From NCBI RefSeq assembly GCF_040436345.1, contig NC_133224.1:15527203-15591202 (forward strand): DNA of 64,000 bases, in the 5' to 3' direction. The notes under the pieces are model-generated. The model was not told the origin of the DNA and did not search any database. It was given only the letters and a program-made list of their open reading frames with translations. Position numbers and translations under genes: made by a program. Positions 1 through 11,934 of this stretch are shown here, one piece after another (position 1 is the stretch's first letter; each line of letters begins with the position of its first letter). The DNA is from Pagrus major (taxonomy: Eukaryota > Chordata > Actinopteri > Spariformes > Sparidae).

Positions 1-776
1 AGTAAACAAACTAATGTAACTAATGTATGTAATAAACTTTAGCTATTTTCAGTGATTAAGCCTCTTTGCTATTGCATAGCAAAAGATAACTGGGCATGTG
101 AGACAACACGGTAACAAACACTTAATTTAAAATTGTGCTTTTCGTTGATTGGCCACAGGAAGTGAAAACTTTGCTTTCTGCAACAATATATTGCCAAGTT
201 TGGACTTGCCGTGTAGTTAAGATTAACCTTATGCCTGCATGGTGCAACCAAACATCGACAAAGCTTTAGTACCAAACAAACTAGTTTCAACGTATTGTTG
301 AGTGTGGACTGACCACCCTAACTAAAATGCACAGAATATAATTTCTGCCACCAGGGGCTTCTCAATCAACCAATCAATGGTGTTTTTACTTTTTGGATAT
401 TAAGTAGATTTAACTTCTTTCATGTTTATCAGCCTGACAGCGGGGTGATCTGTGGAGCTGACCTTCATGACCTGAAGTCAAACAGACATTTGCCACCTTG
501 ACTTCCTTTATGAGTCCAGGACTCTATCCCAGAAGTTATAGCGACAGATGACCAAAAGAAATTCACAGTTTTTTGTATCTACTATACAGCTGTACTCTCT
601 GGAATTGCCATTTTACTGGAGTATTTTGGCTTTAGACAAATCTCCTAGCATGTATGCTACCCGAGGTAAAACCACATACAAATCATGTGGTGATTGGGCA
701 GTTCAAAACTATGTCTTCATTTATTTTATGCAGCCTGTTACCACATTTTAACAGCCATACACCCTGCAGGTTTACA
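1..776. other. 3' flank of the TM4SF gene, no gene recognised
   Basis: I see no coding exon in this stretch on either strand. The minus-strand TM4SF gene ends just to the right, so its last small exon and 3' UTR may lie here. A minus-strand AATAAA signal is present at 720-725. Short open frames here have no recognisable domain. Confidence 0.4.
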
Positions 777-778
777 TA

Positions 779-864
779 CAGTTGTGGTCAAAAGTTAACA
801 TACACTTGTAAAGAACAGAAGTACATGTTCTTTACAAGTGTATGTAAACCTTGGACCACGACTT
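779..864. mobile_element. Snap-back Tc1-type MITE (about 86 bp)
   Basis: Two arms of about 39 bases face each other with only a few bases between. The left arm begins CAGTTGTGGTCAAAAGTT and contains ACATACACTTGTAAAGAACA; the right arm is its inverted copy with a few mismatches. A TA dinucleotide sits at each outer edge (777-778 and 865-866), as expected for Tc1/mariner insertion. The arm sequence matches the Tc1-type terminus seen at 63739-63880 in this window. It has no coding room, so it could only move with help from another element's transposase. Confidence 0.6.
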
Positions 865-943
865 TACAAACATTTTTGCCTTTAGTTTATACAGTCTGTT
901 ATGTCTATGGCATGCTGGACCCTTTGGTCTGCTCTGGTCTCAC

Positions 944-2278
944 CTCTTTGCCGCCACAGGCACCACAGATACACCCAAACAGTCCATTGACCATCTGGAT
1001 GAGACAGAGGACGAGCTCCACACATGCTGCCACTAGCAGAGTGCTGAACAGCCCCACGTTGAATTCCACCACATTTTCTGGTAGTATACACATTTTCCAC
1101 ATTTGCTTGTCAGTCAGGTAGCTCCCATTACTGAAAATGTTGAAAATGAGAAGCGCAGTCATTTGTAAATAACAGAACCTATTAAGTATTGTTTTATAAA
1201 TACAGCTTACGTAACACTTTCAAGTTAAAAGATTAAATGTATGACATCTGTCCATAAAGACAGCCTGTACCTGTTAGCAAAAGGTGTCCCCCATTGTGGA
1301 ATGAGTTCAAATTGATTTTTCCAGAGGCACGTTGGCCCATTCGCAAGGCCCAGTGAAGAAACACTCAGACTGTACACGGCACCCACCACACCAGCTGCTG
1401 CAAAACCAATGGACAGGAACATCTGCGGGGAACACACACACACAGACCTGGACACTGTAACCGACCAACTTTTTGGAGATAATCTGACATTTTTCATGTG
1501 GAGTCTAGCTCAACTATATATTAAGAAGCCATCTTACCAGCTGGTTTGGAAATGTCACTAACCATTAGGAGTTCAACACTCAAAAGGTCTTTGATGGTTT
1601 TTCTTTTTTTCTTGAATTTTAAGTGTTTTTATTTATTATGTGGCTTGTTTTTTTGCAGCACTTTCTTCAATCCTTGAGGTTTCCCCTTTGAAAACCTAAT
1701 AAAAACTTGACCTTGACCATATACTTATCATCACTGCTAACCATTTCCAAAGACACACAGAGAAGCTGATTTCCATTTATTTCACTGTAGTATGAAAATC
1801 AAATTGCAGAGATGCTTGAATTATGTAATCAAAGTTAACATCTGAATTTATTCCTCTGATCAAAAGAAAAGCCTTTTTTGACACAACCATTGGGGGTCCC
1901 CAGTAGAGATAGACCGATATGGTTTTTTCAGGGCCGATACCGATACCGATTCAAGGATTCAGTCAAGGAGGCCAGTAACCGATAGCTGGAGCCGATATTC
2001 ATTTGCAGTAAAAGGGAAAATATTGGCCTTGATGCAGTTACATTATGTCTTAAGTCTTGAACAGCAATATCCTGCTCCTCTCTACAAGAAACTGTCAAAG
2101 ACAGCTTCAGGACACACTTCATCTAACAATATGTCATTTTCTGCTGCTTGGGATCTCTCAGTCAACATAGAAAAAGGTAAAGTAAAATAACTTGGTAGTT
2201 AAACAGCCATTATTGCCCTACAGTTTTCTCTCAGATAGACGGTGCTTTGCTGTCAGTTTCTGCAGCTTCTCATGTGGC

Positions 2279-2315
<37 letters not shown>

Positions 2316-4920
2316 CACACACACACACTATTCTCTAGCCATCCCCTCAACGTGCTTCCCTGCAATAAAACTAACTGAATTTTACTCACACACACACACA
2401 AACACTTCTTACTTTGATCACTGACTATTTCCCTATCAATATTATCAGCAACCTTGTTTCAAGTGATTAAACCGTTAAAAACACTAAATAGCCTGCAGCA
2501 TCTTCACTTTAATAATCAGTGTTTATCATAGGAACAGACAGCTGCCGTTAACGTATTGGGCCTCACAGTAACGTCGTGAGTTGTAGTTTTGCTACAGTCT
2601 GTTGAGCATCTAGAGCCAGAAGGAGAAAGCGGACCGGTGGGGCTACCGGCGGGCTACGTTACTATCACGGACTATTTCCATATCAATATGATCAGCAACC
2701 TTGTTTCGAGTGATTAACAAGCACGTCTGGAGAGACTGCTAGCGGAGAGGAGAAAAAGTTTTGCCGAACGGAACCGGCGCTGTTCCTGGGGGCTTGGTTT
2801 CGAAGGTAAGTTAAGGCAGCAGACTCTCCCGAAATTGTAATAAACATCCCAGTCCTCTACACTCAACCACTACTAGTAACATTACTGTGAGCCCATTAAC
2901 GTTATATAAACATAAGCGGCAGCTCTGCTCGCTCGCAGTCCCTCCAGACGTGCGTGTTAATCACTCGAAACAAGGTTGCTGATAATATCAATATGGTATC
3001 AGATCAGTCCAGTTTTATTGCAGGGAAGCACGTTGAGGTGAAGGCTGATTAGCATTAGCGTAACGTTAGCCCACCGGTCCGCTTGGCTCTACACGCTCAG
3101 CAGACGACTGTAGCGAAACTCTACAACTCACGTGAGCACTGTGCATGCACAGCTTTCACTGCTGATTGGCTGTTACCTGTGCCGTGGCTCTGCGTGTAAC
3201 CAGAGTGTGTAACCAATCAGATGGTGCTGTGGGTGGGACAATGCTGGAGACAGAGTAGCGACAGCAGACAGAGAGGTGCAGCTGCATCAGAGCCAAAATA
3301 ACCCAGTTTTAAATTGATCTCTTATCGGCCATCGGATTAAAAAAAAAGGCCGATGCCGATATGCTTCAAAATGCCGAATATCGGCACCGATAATCGTCCT
3401 GGCCGATAATCGGTCTATCCCTAGTCCCCAGAGTCAGAACCTTTCTAGCACTGACTGAATTAAAACTAATGCATGTATCTTAATATCTATTCTGAAATGT
3501 TTAAGAATACCAATTAGTTTTCTTCACAGAGAAAAGTTTGCTTGACAGAACTCTTTCATCCACATAGTATTTCAGCCACAAGATACTGTATCTTTTATAC
3601 TTATTTATATTTGATATTTATTTGTCAAACTAAGAGCTGCTATCTATGTTTTGTTGTTTTTGAAACAATGACAATAAACATCTATTCTATTCGATTCTAT
3701 TCTATTCTATTCTATCAATATCAAGGTTTATTTAAAGTTGTCTTTTTACAACACTAAGTTGTTCTTAGAAACTAAGTAGCAAAAATTGCTAACTACAAAC
3801 GTCGGTGTACTCTGTAGAACTGTTTGGTCCAAAACGTGCCTTCCATGGCAACAAAAGAACAGCAACATTAGATGGTGTCCATATACTGTAAGTACTTACC
3901 CCACAACGGTTGGCACAGCACTTGTTAGCACTGGTTAGATGAATGTGTATAGCAGGAATGAGGACCTGACGGCAGAAACAGAGAGAAGCAGAGGAAGGAA
4001 AAAAAGACAAGAGAGCAAATAAATAAGAGATATGACATAGTTGTAGGGGGGGAAAAATGGTAAACTACTATTATTAATCAAGGAATAACACAACATAGAA
4101 GCAACTTTTATCTTCTAACCAAACAGTTTTAAGTGAACATATTACAGCTTGTTGCCTGCCATCAAATTAGTTTATGCATGCTCAATTATGCATCATATCC
4201 TGAACTACAAGCAAAGATTTAAAAAGAACAAACATTTTACAGTAGACAGAACTGAAATGAATGCAAAGTTAATGAGATCAAAGAAAGCGTGACACAAATG
4301 GATTAGGGTGGAGTGAAGTGAACGGGACTGAATTTAGAGGTACTCCAGCACCTTAAATTTCCATAAACTTAGGGAACTAGCCAAGACAAATTAAAAAGGA
4401 ATGACAAAATCAGTGTTGCACAGTTTTGTTTTTTTAAAGGCAATGATATATGGCAGCTTTAAGGCCATATGTGCGGATCAACAATTACTTAAAAACACCT
4501 GTTAAGTAGAGGCAAAGACTGGACAAAAAAGGATAATAATGTAATGCTGAGTAGAACTTCACAGAAGTGACCCTAATGTTGATGAGAAAGGGAACACAAT
4601 GCAGATTAAGCCTGGACAAATTTACTCCCACTATTGTCATTACACTAATTGTTTATTTGACCAGTTTTAACCTTTTTTGAAGTCTTCATATTAATCACAC
4701 TAAATTTAATCTCATAAAAAGTACTCACCATGATTCCTCCCCCTATGAAGCCTCCCATATATTTGACTTCTTGAGTGATTCTTGGCATTCCTTGCCTGTC
4801 TGCCTCAGCATACTCTGTCTCAAAGTCAGGAAAGAAGAGCAAGATGTTGCAGATGATCGACACAGCAGCCAGGACATAGAGGGGAATGGCAACAAACTTT
4901 GAACATGCTCCAGTACACAT
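944..4920 (-). CDS. tm4sf5: TM4SF5-like transmembrane 4 L6 family protein
   Basis: Four coding exons, read on the minus strand: 4920-4729 (64 codons, donor GTGAGT), 3965-3900 (22 codons, donor GTAAGT), 1422-1271 (phase 2 end, donor GTACAG) and 1130-944 (donor GTGAGA). Together they give 199 residues; the family is about 200 long. The start MCTGACSKF and first membrane segment (IPLYVLAAVSIICNILLFFP) are typical of the L6 tetraspan family. GGFIGGGIM, the Cys cluster CCANRCG, GLANGPTCL and the last membrane segment with CLIQMVNG follow in family order. These proteins sit in the plasma membrane with four helices and, in mammals, associate with integrins and growth-factor receptors. Human TM4SF5 is the closest I can recall (GGFIGGG, CCGNRC, YCLSVSG), so the symbol is a judgement; TM4SF4 or TM4SF1 are alternatives. 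The last few residues are uncertain: either a tiny downstream exon, or read-through to a stop at 905-907 adding 12 residues. Introns 2 and 3 hold repeats, including a complete hAT-type element. Confidence 0.88.
1423..3899 (-). other. Intron 2 of the TM4SF gene
   Basis: Spliced out between exons ending TGTGGG|GTAAGT and starting CAG|ATGTTC. It holds the 1.5-kb hAT-like element (1904-3423) and, at 3660-3718, a CAATAAA sequence followed by a TTCTA-rich repeat that looks like the tail of a retroposon. Nothing else is recognisable. Confidence 0.7.
1904..3423. mobile_element. hAT-type non-autonomous transposon, copy 1
   Basis: Bounded by a perfect 8-bp direct repeat, GTCCCCAG, at 1896-1903 and 3424-3431. 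The ends are inverted (TAGAGATAGACCGAT at the left; the right end reads as TAGGGATAGACCGATT on the other strand), and both ends are rich in CCGATA/TATCGG sub-repeats. The 8-bp duplication and the TA..TA termini fit the hAT superfamily. There is no transposase frame; short open frames inside come from CA repeats. Inside, segments around 2575-2640 and 2670-2735 are inverted copies of 3065-3140 and 2930-2998, so the middle can fold back. A near-identical second copy lies at 16599-18105. Confidence 0.85.
3966..4728 (-). other. Intron 1 of the TM4SF gene
   Basis: Intron between the donor ATG|GTGAGT and the acceptor CCGTCAG|GTC. I recognise no gene or repeat family in it. Confidence 0.7.
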
Positions 4921-6545
4921 GATGTCTGCAGATTGAAGAAAAAAAGTGCTATCAAAAACAGTAAAAAGTCAGTTCTCCTCCAACCAAAATATTCAGACAC
5001 TCCCTACATTAACTGTCAATGTTTTCATCTGAGACACCTGTAAAAATGTAAAAATTTGATGATTGTTAGCTATCACACGTCAGGTGCAGCTTCATGCATT
5101 AGATGTCAGAGAAAGGGAAAAGCAGAACTGTTTAAATACAAGGAGGTATATTAGGGGTGGTGGGGGGTATAAAGACAGAGCTACAAGAGATAAAGTTTTA
5201 CCACCTGATTATCACCCCCTATATGACCCGGACTTAATGTCTTGTGTGTGCGTATGTGTGCGTGTGTGTGGGTGTTTCCATTCCATGAAAGCCATTAAAG
5301 CCAGTGCAGTTATGTTTTTGAGCTTACAGCATAACCTCTTATTAAATACAAAGGAGAAAATCACAAAAAACAGTTTTTCTAATAATATTACAGATGTGAG
5401 TACTTTCCCCTCATTAGCACAAAATTATAAACAATATTTAAGCTTATGTTACGAATACTTAAAGTTAATTTAAGGTGTGTTAAGACTTCAAATGTGAGTC
5501 GACATATAATAAGGAAGATAGAGGAGCAACAAAGGACATTGTCTGCATTCTGCAATAATAGTGAATAGTAATATGGCACTTTATCGTACAACATTCATAG
5601 TAATTCAATTATATATGTAGAACAATCAAGAAAACATTAATCAAGAGGATCATTTTACTGGGTTTTTTTTCTCCAAACGGTCAATTAATTATTTCCCTTT
5701 AACCTTAACATGACGTATCTTTTATCACAACACAATCACAGAACACTAATAAAAAAAATGTGTGTGTGTGTGTGCGCGCGCGCCCGTGTGCATGTGTTTT
5801 ATGATGATCTGATTACCTTATCATGACGCTATACAAATGAGTGAACATGTGGAAATGGACTCTGGACTGAGTACAGAGTGATTCTGAAAATCATAACCAC
5901 GTTATTGTATTTCGCCATGGTTTTGCAGTCCTTTTAATGTTGTATCCCTTAACCAGTTGGTGCTGCTTGGAGGAAAGTCACATCTGACACCAGAGACCAT
6001 CTTCGACCAGAGACTAGATGTACAATTTTCTCTTCATATACAGCCACTTGCTATTGTATGACTGAAGTAACATACTTTGATTATGTAATGCAGGTAAACC
6101 ATATCCATGGCAACTGCACAAACTCCACTGACTTATTATTTAGTCACACTACTATTTTGAAGGTCATTTGTGAACGTTATACAATAGAAAATAGTATATT
6201 AAATAATAATTAACAGACTCTGGAGCTTAGACCTGAACATGTAACCAACTATTTTTTGTTTATTCACTTATTGAAGGTTTAGTACTCCTTGGTATAGAAC
6301 TAATCATGGATCACAGATTTTCAAAAGATGAAAATGTTACAACCCATCTACTTGGAAGTACTCTGTACCACCAAATCTGAATTACAGAGCATCTTGGACC
6401 TCCATTCTGTACAAAAGTAATATTGAAAGCACCTGGACTTAGAATACAAGTAACAGACAGGAACATTTGCAAAGCTCGTTTCTATATTTCACACACTTGT
6501 CTCTATAGAAGGTCCTTTCAGAGTTCAACAGATGCAGTGTTTCCA
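4921..6545. other. Upstream region of the TM4SF gene; no gene seen
   Basis: This contains the 5' flank and probable promoter side of the minus-strand TM4SF gene. I see no clear exon. A mixed TG then CG alternating tract (about 5760-5795) could adopt left-handed DNA. Open frames here are short and have no recognisable domain. Confidence 0.4.
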
Positions 6546-6558
6546 CAATGGTCTGACT

Positions 6559-6570
6559 GACCGACCGACC

Positions 6571-6617
<47 letters not shown>
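6559..6617. repeat. CCGA/CAGA tetranucleotide microsatellite
   Basis: Three CCGA units pass into an array of CAGA units. The cysteine-rich open frame across it is an artefact of the repeat. Confidence 0.9.
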
Positions 6618-6639
6618 TTATTTTTTTATTTTTTACCAG

Positions 6640-6905
6640 GGATCTCTGTGATGTTGATTTCCAGGAACCTAACACGGTTCACCTGCTCCACCTAGTTCCA
6701 CTGATGTGACTCGGTGTTTATCTTTGCCTCCTTTTCTCTAAATCAACAATCAGCTCCTTGATTGTGCTAACGTTGAGCAGTGGATAATTCTCTGTGCACC
6801 ACTCTGCAAGATTTTTGATTTCTTCCCGATATGACCTGTCATCATTGTTTGTAATGCTGAAGATGATGTTGGTGTCGTTTGCATACTTCACAATAGAGTC
6901 TTCTC
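6640..6905 (-). pseudogene. L2/Rex1-like LINE reverse-transcriptase fragment
   Basis: On the minus strand a decayed frame reads KYANDTNIIFS, then SYREEIKNLAEWCTEN and LIVDLEKRR. These match the FADD box and the following YREEV..LxxWCxxNN..IVDFR block of the fish L2/Rex1-like LINEs, also seen in the better copy at 55995-57118. The catalytic pair has become AND. It is truncated at both ends. Confidence 0.7.
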
Positions 6906-7174
6906 AAACTAAGTTTAATATTTTCTAGAGAAACGGGGAACAAGATAACATCATCTAGTATGCAACAAACCTAGCCATTACAAGCTGTACTTTGCAAATT
7001 TCCATAACCCAATGAAAAACAGTCGTACTGTCAGTATCGCAAATATGGAAATGGAAATGGAAAAGCTTGAATTCAACACTGATTGCAATATTACAGCCAG
7101 TGAAAAGTAGAAAGAATTAGCTATTTTTTAAAAACGTATAAATGATTGAATAATATAACATCTTTAAAGTTTTA

Positions 7175-8776
7175 CAGTTGTGCTCATAAGTTTACATACC
7201 CTGGCAGAATTTTTGAAAAACTTTTCTTTCACTCATGGTTAGTGGTTGGGTGAAGCCATTTATTATCAAACAACTGTGCTCTTTTTAAATCATAATGACA
7301 ACAGAAACAGCCCAAATGACCCTGACCAAAAGTTTACATACCCTGGAGGTTTTGGCCTGATAACATAAACACAAGTTGACACACATGGGTTTAAATGGCT
7401 ACTAAAGGTAACCATCCTCACCTGTGATCTGTTTGCTTGTAATCAGTGCGTGTGTCAGTCAGTGACTTTCTGGACTCCTGACAGACCCCTGCATGTTTCA
7501 TCCAATGCTGCACTGACGTTGCTGGATTCCGAGCCATGGGGAAAGCAAAAGAATTATCAAAGGATCTGTGGGAGAAGGTAGTTGAACTTTATAAAACAGG
7601 AAAAGGATATAAAAAGATATCCAAGGAATTGAGAATGCCAATCAGCAGTGTTCAAACTCTAATTAAGAAGTGGAAAATGAGGGATTCTGTTGAAACCAAG
7701 CCACGGTCAGGTAGACCAACAAAAATTTCAGCCACAACTGCCAGGAAACTTGTTCGGGATGCAAAGAAAAACCCACAAATAACTTCAGCTGACATACAGG
7801 ACTCTCTGAAAAAAAGTGGTGTGGCTGTTTCAAGATGCACACTAAGGAGGCACTTGCCAGAAAAATGGGCTGCATGGTCAAGTCACCAGAAGAAGCCATT
7901 ACTACGCCAATGCCACAAAGCAGCCCACTTACAATACGCCAAACAGCACAGAGACAAGTCTCAAAACTTCCGCAACAAAGTTATTTGGAGGGATGGGACC
8001 AAAATTGAACTTTCTGGCCATAACCATAAACGCTACATTTGGAGCTGAGTCAACAAGGCCTGATGATGAAAAGTACACCATCCCTACTGTGAAACACGGA
8101 GGTGGATCACTGATGTTTTGGGGATGTGTGAGCAACAAAGGCACAGGGAACTTGGTCAAAATTGATGGCAAGATGAATGCAGCATGTTATCAGAAAATAC
8201 TGGAGGAAAATTTGCACTCATCAGCCCGAAAGCTGCGCATGGGACGTACTTGGACGTTCCAACATGACAATGTTCCAAAACAAAAGGCCAAGTCGACCTG
8301 TCATTGGCTACAGCAGAAAAAAGTGAAGGTTCTTGAGTGGCCATCTCAGTCTCCTGACCTCAGTATCATTGAGCCACTTTGAGGAGATCTCAAACGACCA
8401 GTTCATGCAAGACAGCCCAAGAATTTACAGGAACTGGAGGCTTTTTGCCAGGAAGAATGGGCAGCTTTACCATCTGAGAAAATAAAGTGCCTCATCCAAC
8501 TACCACAAAAGACTTCAAGCTGTCATTGATGTTAAAGGGGGCAATACACGGTATTAAGAACTATGTAATGTAAACTTTTGATCAGGGTCATTTGGGTAGC
8601 TTCTGTTGTTATTATGATATAAAAAAAAGCAAACACAATTGTTTGATAATAAATGGCTTCACCCAACCACTTACCATGAGTGAAAGAAAAGTTTTCGTAT
8701 TATCATTCATATTCTTTGAAAAATGGCCAAAAAATCACAAATTCTGCCAGGGTATGTAAACTTATGAGCACAACTG
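7175..8776 (+). mobile_element. Tc1/mariner element with inverted termini
   Basis: TA target sites at 7173-7174 and 8777-8778 enclose inverted ends that begin CAGTTGTGCTCATAAGTT and continue through CATACCCTGGCAGAATTT. Additional inverted sub-terminal sequence (around 7215-7280 and 8640-8690, both containing the hAT-unrelated motif AAATGGCTTCACCCAACCAC) shows long terminal repeats. The 1.6-kb length and the enclosed transposase frame are standard for the family. Confidence 0.92.
7536..8529 (+). pseudogene. Tc1-like transposase, frameshifted
   Basis: The protein starts MGKAKELSKDLWEKVVELYK with a paired-like helix-turn-helix region (about residues 10-110, including KPRSGRPTKIS). The first catalytic Asp lies in [10 protein letters not shown]. 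The frame then shifts near 8040 and resumes as [19 protein letters not shown]. The second Asp lies in FQHDNVPK, and [16 protein letters not shown] leads to an in-frame stop at about 8380, where the third catalytic residue block (usually NPIENLW) should be. At least one shift and one stop make it inactive. It lies inside the inverted termini at 7175 and 8776. Confidence 0.9.
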
Positions 8777-8963
8777 TATATATATGCAATGAATACAAGC
8801 ATTTTAACTTAAAGAACTGCCTCCCTAACTTGTACTTAACTAACTAATCAAGTGTAGGTGCAGCTGAGGCAGTGAGTATAACTTCAATGGTCAGATACAA
8901 AGCACTCTCGAAAAGTGCCTGCTCTTACACCTGACACTTATAAAATAAAATATTTCTTGTTGA

Positions 8964-10230
8964 ATGTTAGGCAGGTGTGGCAAATCAGTGCAGGTTTTAG
9001 CATTAGCTCAACTTAAACTGAAATTTTATTTAGCTCAGCTAAATTCCTGGGCAGGCAAGGGATGCCACTCAGGCGACACAGTCCTGTGGCACCTGATGCA
9101 GGAGAGAACGCACTCACTTCTGAAAGCTAGTAAATGGCTCTTACGCAGAGAGAATTGGATGTCAGATACAATCCAAAACAAAATACTTGAAATGTTTGCT
9201 CATGCCGTACAGCAAGAGATCATCTCTGAAATTCAACACTACTATTTCTTTGGATTCACAGCAGATGGAACGACAGACATTAGTGCATGAGAGCAGTTCT
9301 CATGCTGTTCGCAATTTGAGGATGCATATTTGACACCACAGAATGCATTTCTCGGACTTTAAAATGCATGTGACTCATCAACAAAAACACTATTGTCATG
9401 CATCAAGGACATTTTTCTGTTTAAACTTACCACTCGAAAGGCTACAAGGATATTGTTTTGGCGGTGCATCAAACATGTCTGGAAGTTTGAATGTTGTCCA
9501 AGCGAAAGTGTCCAGGCACCTTTTATGTCCACTGCAGTAACCACGCATTGGACCTTGTTCTGTAAGAGGTAGGGTGGGAAGTGAAACTCATTGCAGAGAC
9601 ATTATATTTTGTTCAAGGAGTTTCTGTTGTCATCAGAGAATCATATAAATGCAAGGCTTTGTTCCAGTCTCTTTTTGGCTCAGATGAGGTTATGTGCAAC
9701 TTTGCTGGGGCTATGCCTGACTCGATGGTGCATTCGCACCAGTGCCATTTCACAAGTCATCACTGCATACATAGCACTCCTGGAGACCTTGAAAACATTG
9801 GAGCAAGATAAACAATGAGGGGTTAGACAAAGGCCAAGATTTCTGGATTGTACAAATTAGCCAAACAAGTGAGGACATACTGTATTTTGGACTGCTGTGC
9901 AGTGAGTCTCTTTTTGGGCCTTCGGAGGCAGTGGCCATAGCCCTGGAGTGCATCCGGGTCCTTTGGCAATGGATGCAGACACTAAGGAAGGATGATTCTG
10001 TAAGGAAACTGTGCAGCCAGCAACAATCTCGAGATGTCCTCTACCTCTAGAATAAACAGAACTCCGGCTCGCCTGTGTAACACCACAGAACCCGAATCTC
10101 TGCTGTTGGACACGGGGGAGGCTATAAAAAGGCAACTTGATGCAGAACTAGAGAAGGCAAGGAACTTGCGGTTGTGAATACTGGCTGTTGAAAAGCTGAC
10201 ACCAAATGTGCATTGCTGGCTGTTCAAACT
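8964..10230 (+). pseudogene. ZMYM1-like / hAT DUF4371 transposase-type relic
   Basis: A plus-strand series of broken frames in family order. 9100-9290 reads ASKWLLRRENWMSDTIQNKI and IQHYYFFGFTADGTTDIS, the Asp-bearing DUF4371 block. 9400-9540 reads LNLPLERLQGYCFGGASNMS and continues to a decayed CNHALD-like block. 9590-9670 holds VIRESYKCKALFQSLF. 9705-9810 carries LCLTRWCIRTSAISQVITAY, the usual LCPTRW block. 9880-10060 reads FGPSEAVAIALECIR. Stops and frame shifts separate every block, so it is dead. The ZMYM1-like group is a domesticated or mobile hAT branch with many fish copies. A second relic lies on the other strand at 28221-29190. Confidence 0.8.
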
Positions 10231-10235
10231 TTAAA

Positions 10236-11089
10236 TGGGGGGGGGGTGAATGTACAGATGATACCTCCACGTAAAAAGTGCCCTGAGAGACAAACAGAGA
10301 CTTCTGTTATGATTTAGTGTTATATAAATAGAATTTACTTGACTAGATCTCAACCAGATATTGTAAGGGTTAGAAAAAGGCAAGACACAACGGTGACTCT
10401 GGGGGCAGAGATAATATATTGGACACAAACAATACTAAGGAACATACAGATTGTCTGCTGAATCCAGTCCTCTATTTTCCAGTCCATCAGGCCTCAACAA
10501 CTATGAGAGCAAGAGAGAAAAAAACAAATAGAATTGTTTTCCCTTCATCTTCTGTCCAGGATTGAGCTTGGTCTCTGAAATTACTTCATATAGGCTATAC
10601 ATTAACATGACAAAATCAAACATGTGGTTATATGTAATGTAGATCTGCAAAATAAGCTACAGTACTGTATATAATACCTGTGAAAAAATGCCTGGACACT
10701 GTCTGGTAACATGTATTGTGGGGTAAAAAGGCAGGTGGGACGGTTTAGATTACAGTTTAAGATGATCTAAAATATATAAAAAGGGTAAAATAACGAGTAT
10801 TAAACAAGCATTTACACTGACGACAATAGGCTACCTCTGATTTAACATAGTGTACGGACACGGATCAACATGCTTTTATCATTCGTTGAAGTTGGTTAGA
10901 AATAATTATAGTACTCATTAAGTCAACAATTACACTAAGACACTAAATTGTCTTAGCGTAATTGTAACAACACACAACAAAAATGTAAAACAAATAATTG
11001 CACTAAAATCACAACTAGACCTTAAAGACAGACATGGACAATGATCATATTTGACTTTTTAATACTTGGCACAAGGACATTTTGTGGCC

Positions 11090-11123
<34 letters not shown>

Positions 11124-11934
11124 GCAAAGCATGTGAATATTTTTTTAATTTAACTCTTTATGAACATTAAAAAGTGGTTCATATGGTCACGACCTGTTAG
11201 TCAGTGGTCCATTGTGTGGTCCTTGCTGTCCGGACCAGAGTTGTCAGTGGATGTGGTTAATAAGCAATATTGAGGCTGTTAATTATTAGTTGATACACTC
11301 TTTTATTCTGTATGAAGTTCAATTCATGACCTTGGACATAGTAGTGTGACTAAATAAGTCATTGTCCTTATCAGAGCATGAGCTGCAGGGCTGTCCATAG
11401 GAAAGCATGTGAGTATTTTTAAGTTAAATGTCAATGAACATGGAAAAGTCTTCCATACGGTCTGTGTTCTCCGGACCAGCTGGTCACTGGCATTGTCCTT
11501 GTATGCCAGTGTCTATTGTGTCACTAGTGTCTAGTGCCTATTTTGGATGGACTATTGATCAGTGCACTTAAGGATGTCCCTTTACAGGAGTCCTGTTCTA
11601 TCCAAATCCATTCTGGGGTCTTATTATCATTTTCTTCACCAAGCTATATTATGAGTATTAGGTGCCCAATTGTGCTCAAAGTTTAAAACAATTAAACATT
11701 TTAAACTGGTTCTAAAATGGAATAATGACATATGAATATAGTGGAATCTGGGAGTCATACGTCATCCTCCAATAGGGGTTATAAAAGCAGAATGGCTCCT
11801 TTAAGAAACAGGGCAGTGCCTAGTGTGTGAGTGATTGAGCAAGAGAAGGAGAGATAGCTCCAGTGGTTGCCTTAGGGGCAGACTGGTGTTAGCAACAGGA
11901 GCAGAGGGTAAAGTTTATCAGAAAAGTTGTCTAG
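10236..11934. other. Intergenic, no gene seen
   Basis: I recognise no coding sequence. It holds a 17-bp-stem hairpin at 10926-10965, an ATCT microsatellite at 11089-11123, and two diverged copies of a roughly 100-bp segment (about 11125-11250 and 11402-11500). Confidence 0.5.
11089..11123. repeat. ATCT microsatellite
   Basis: About eight perfect tetranucleotide units. Confidence 0.9.
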
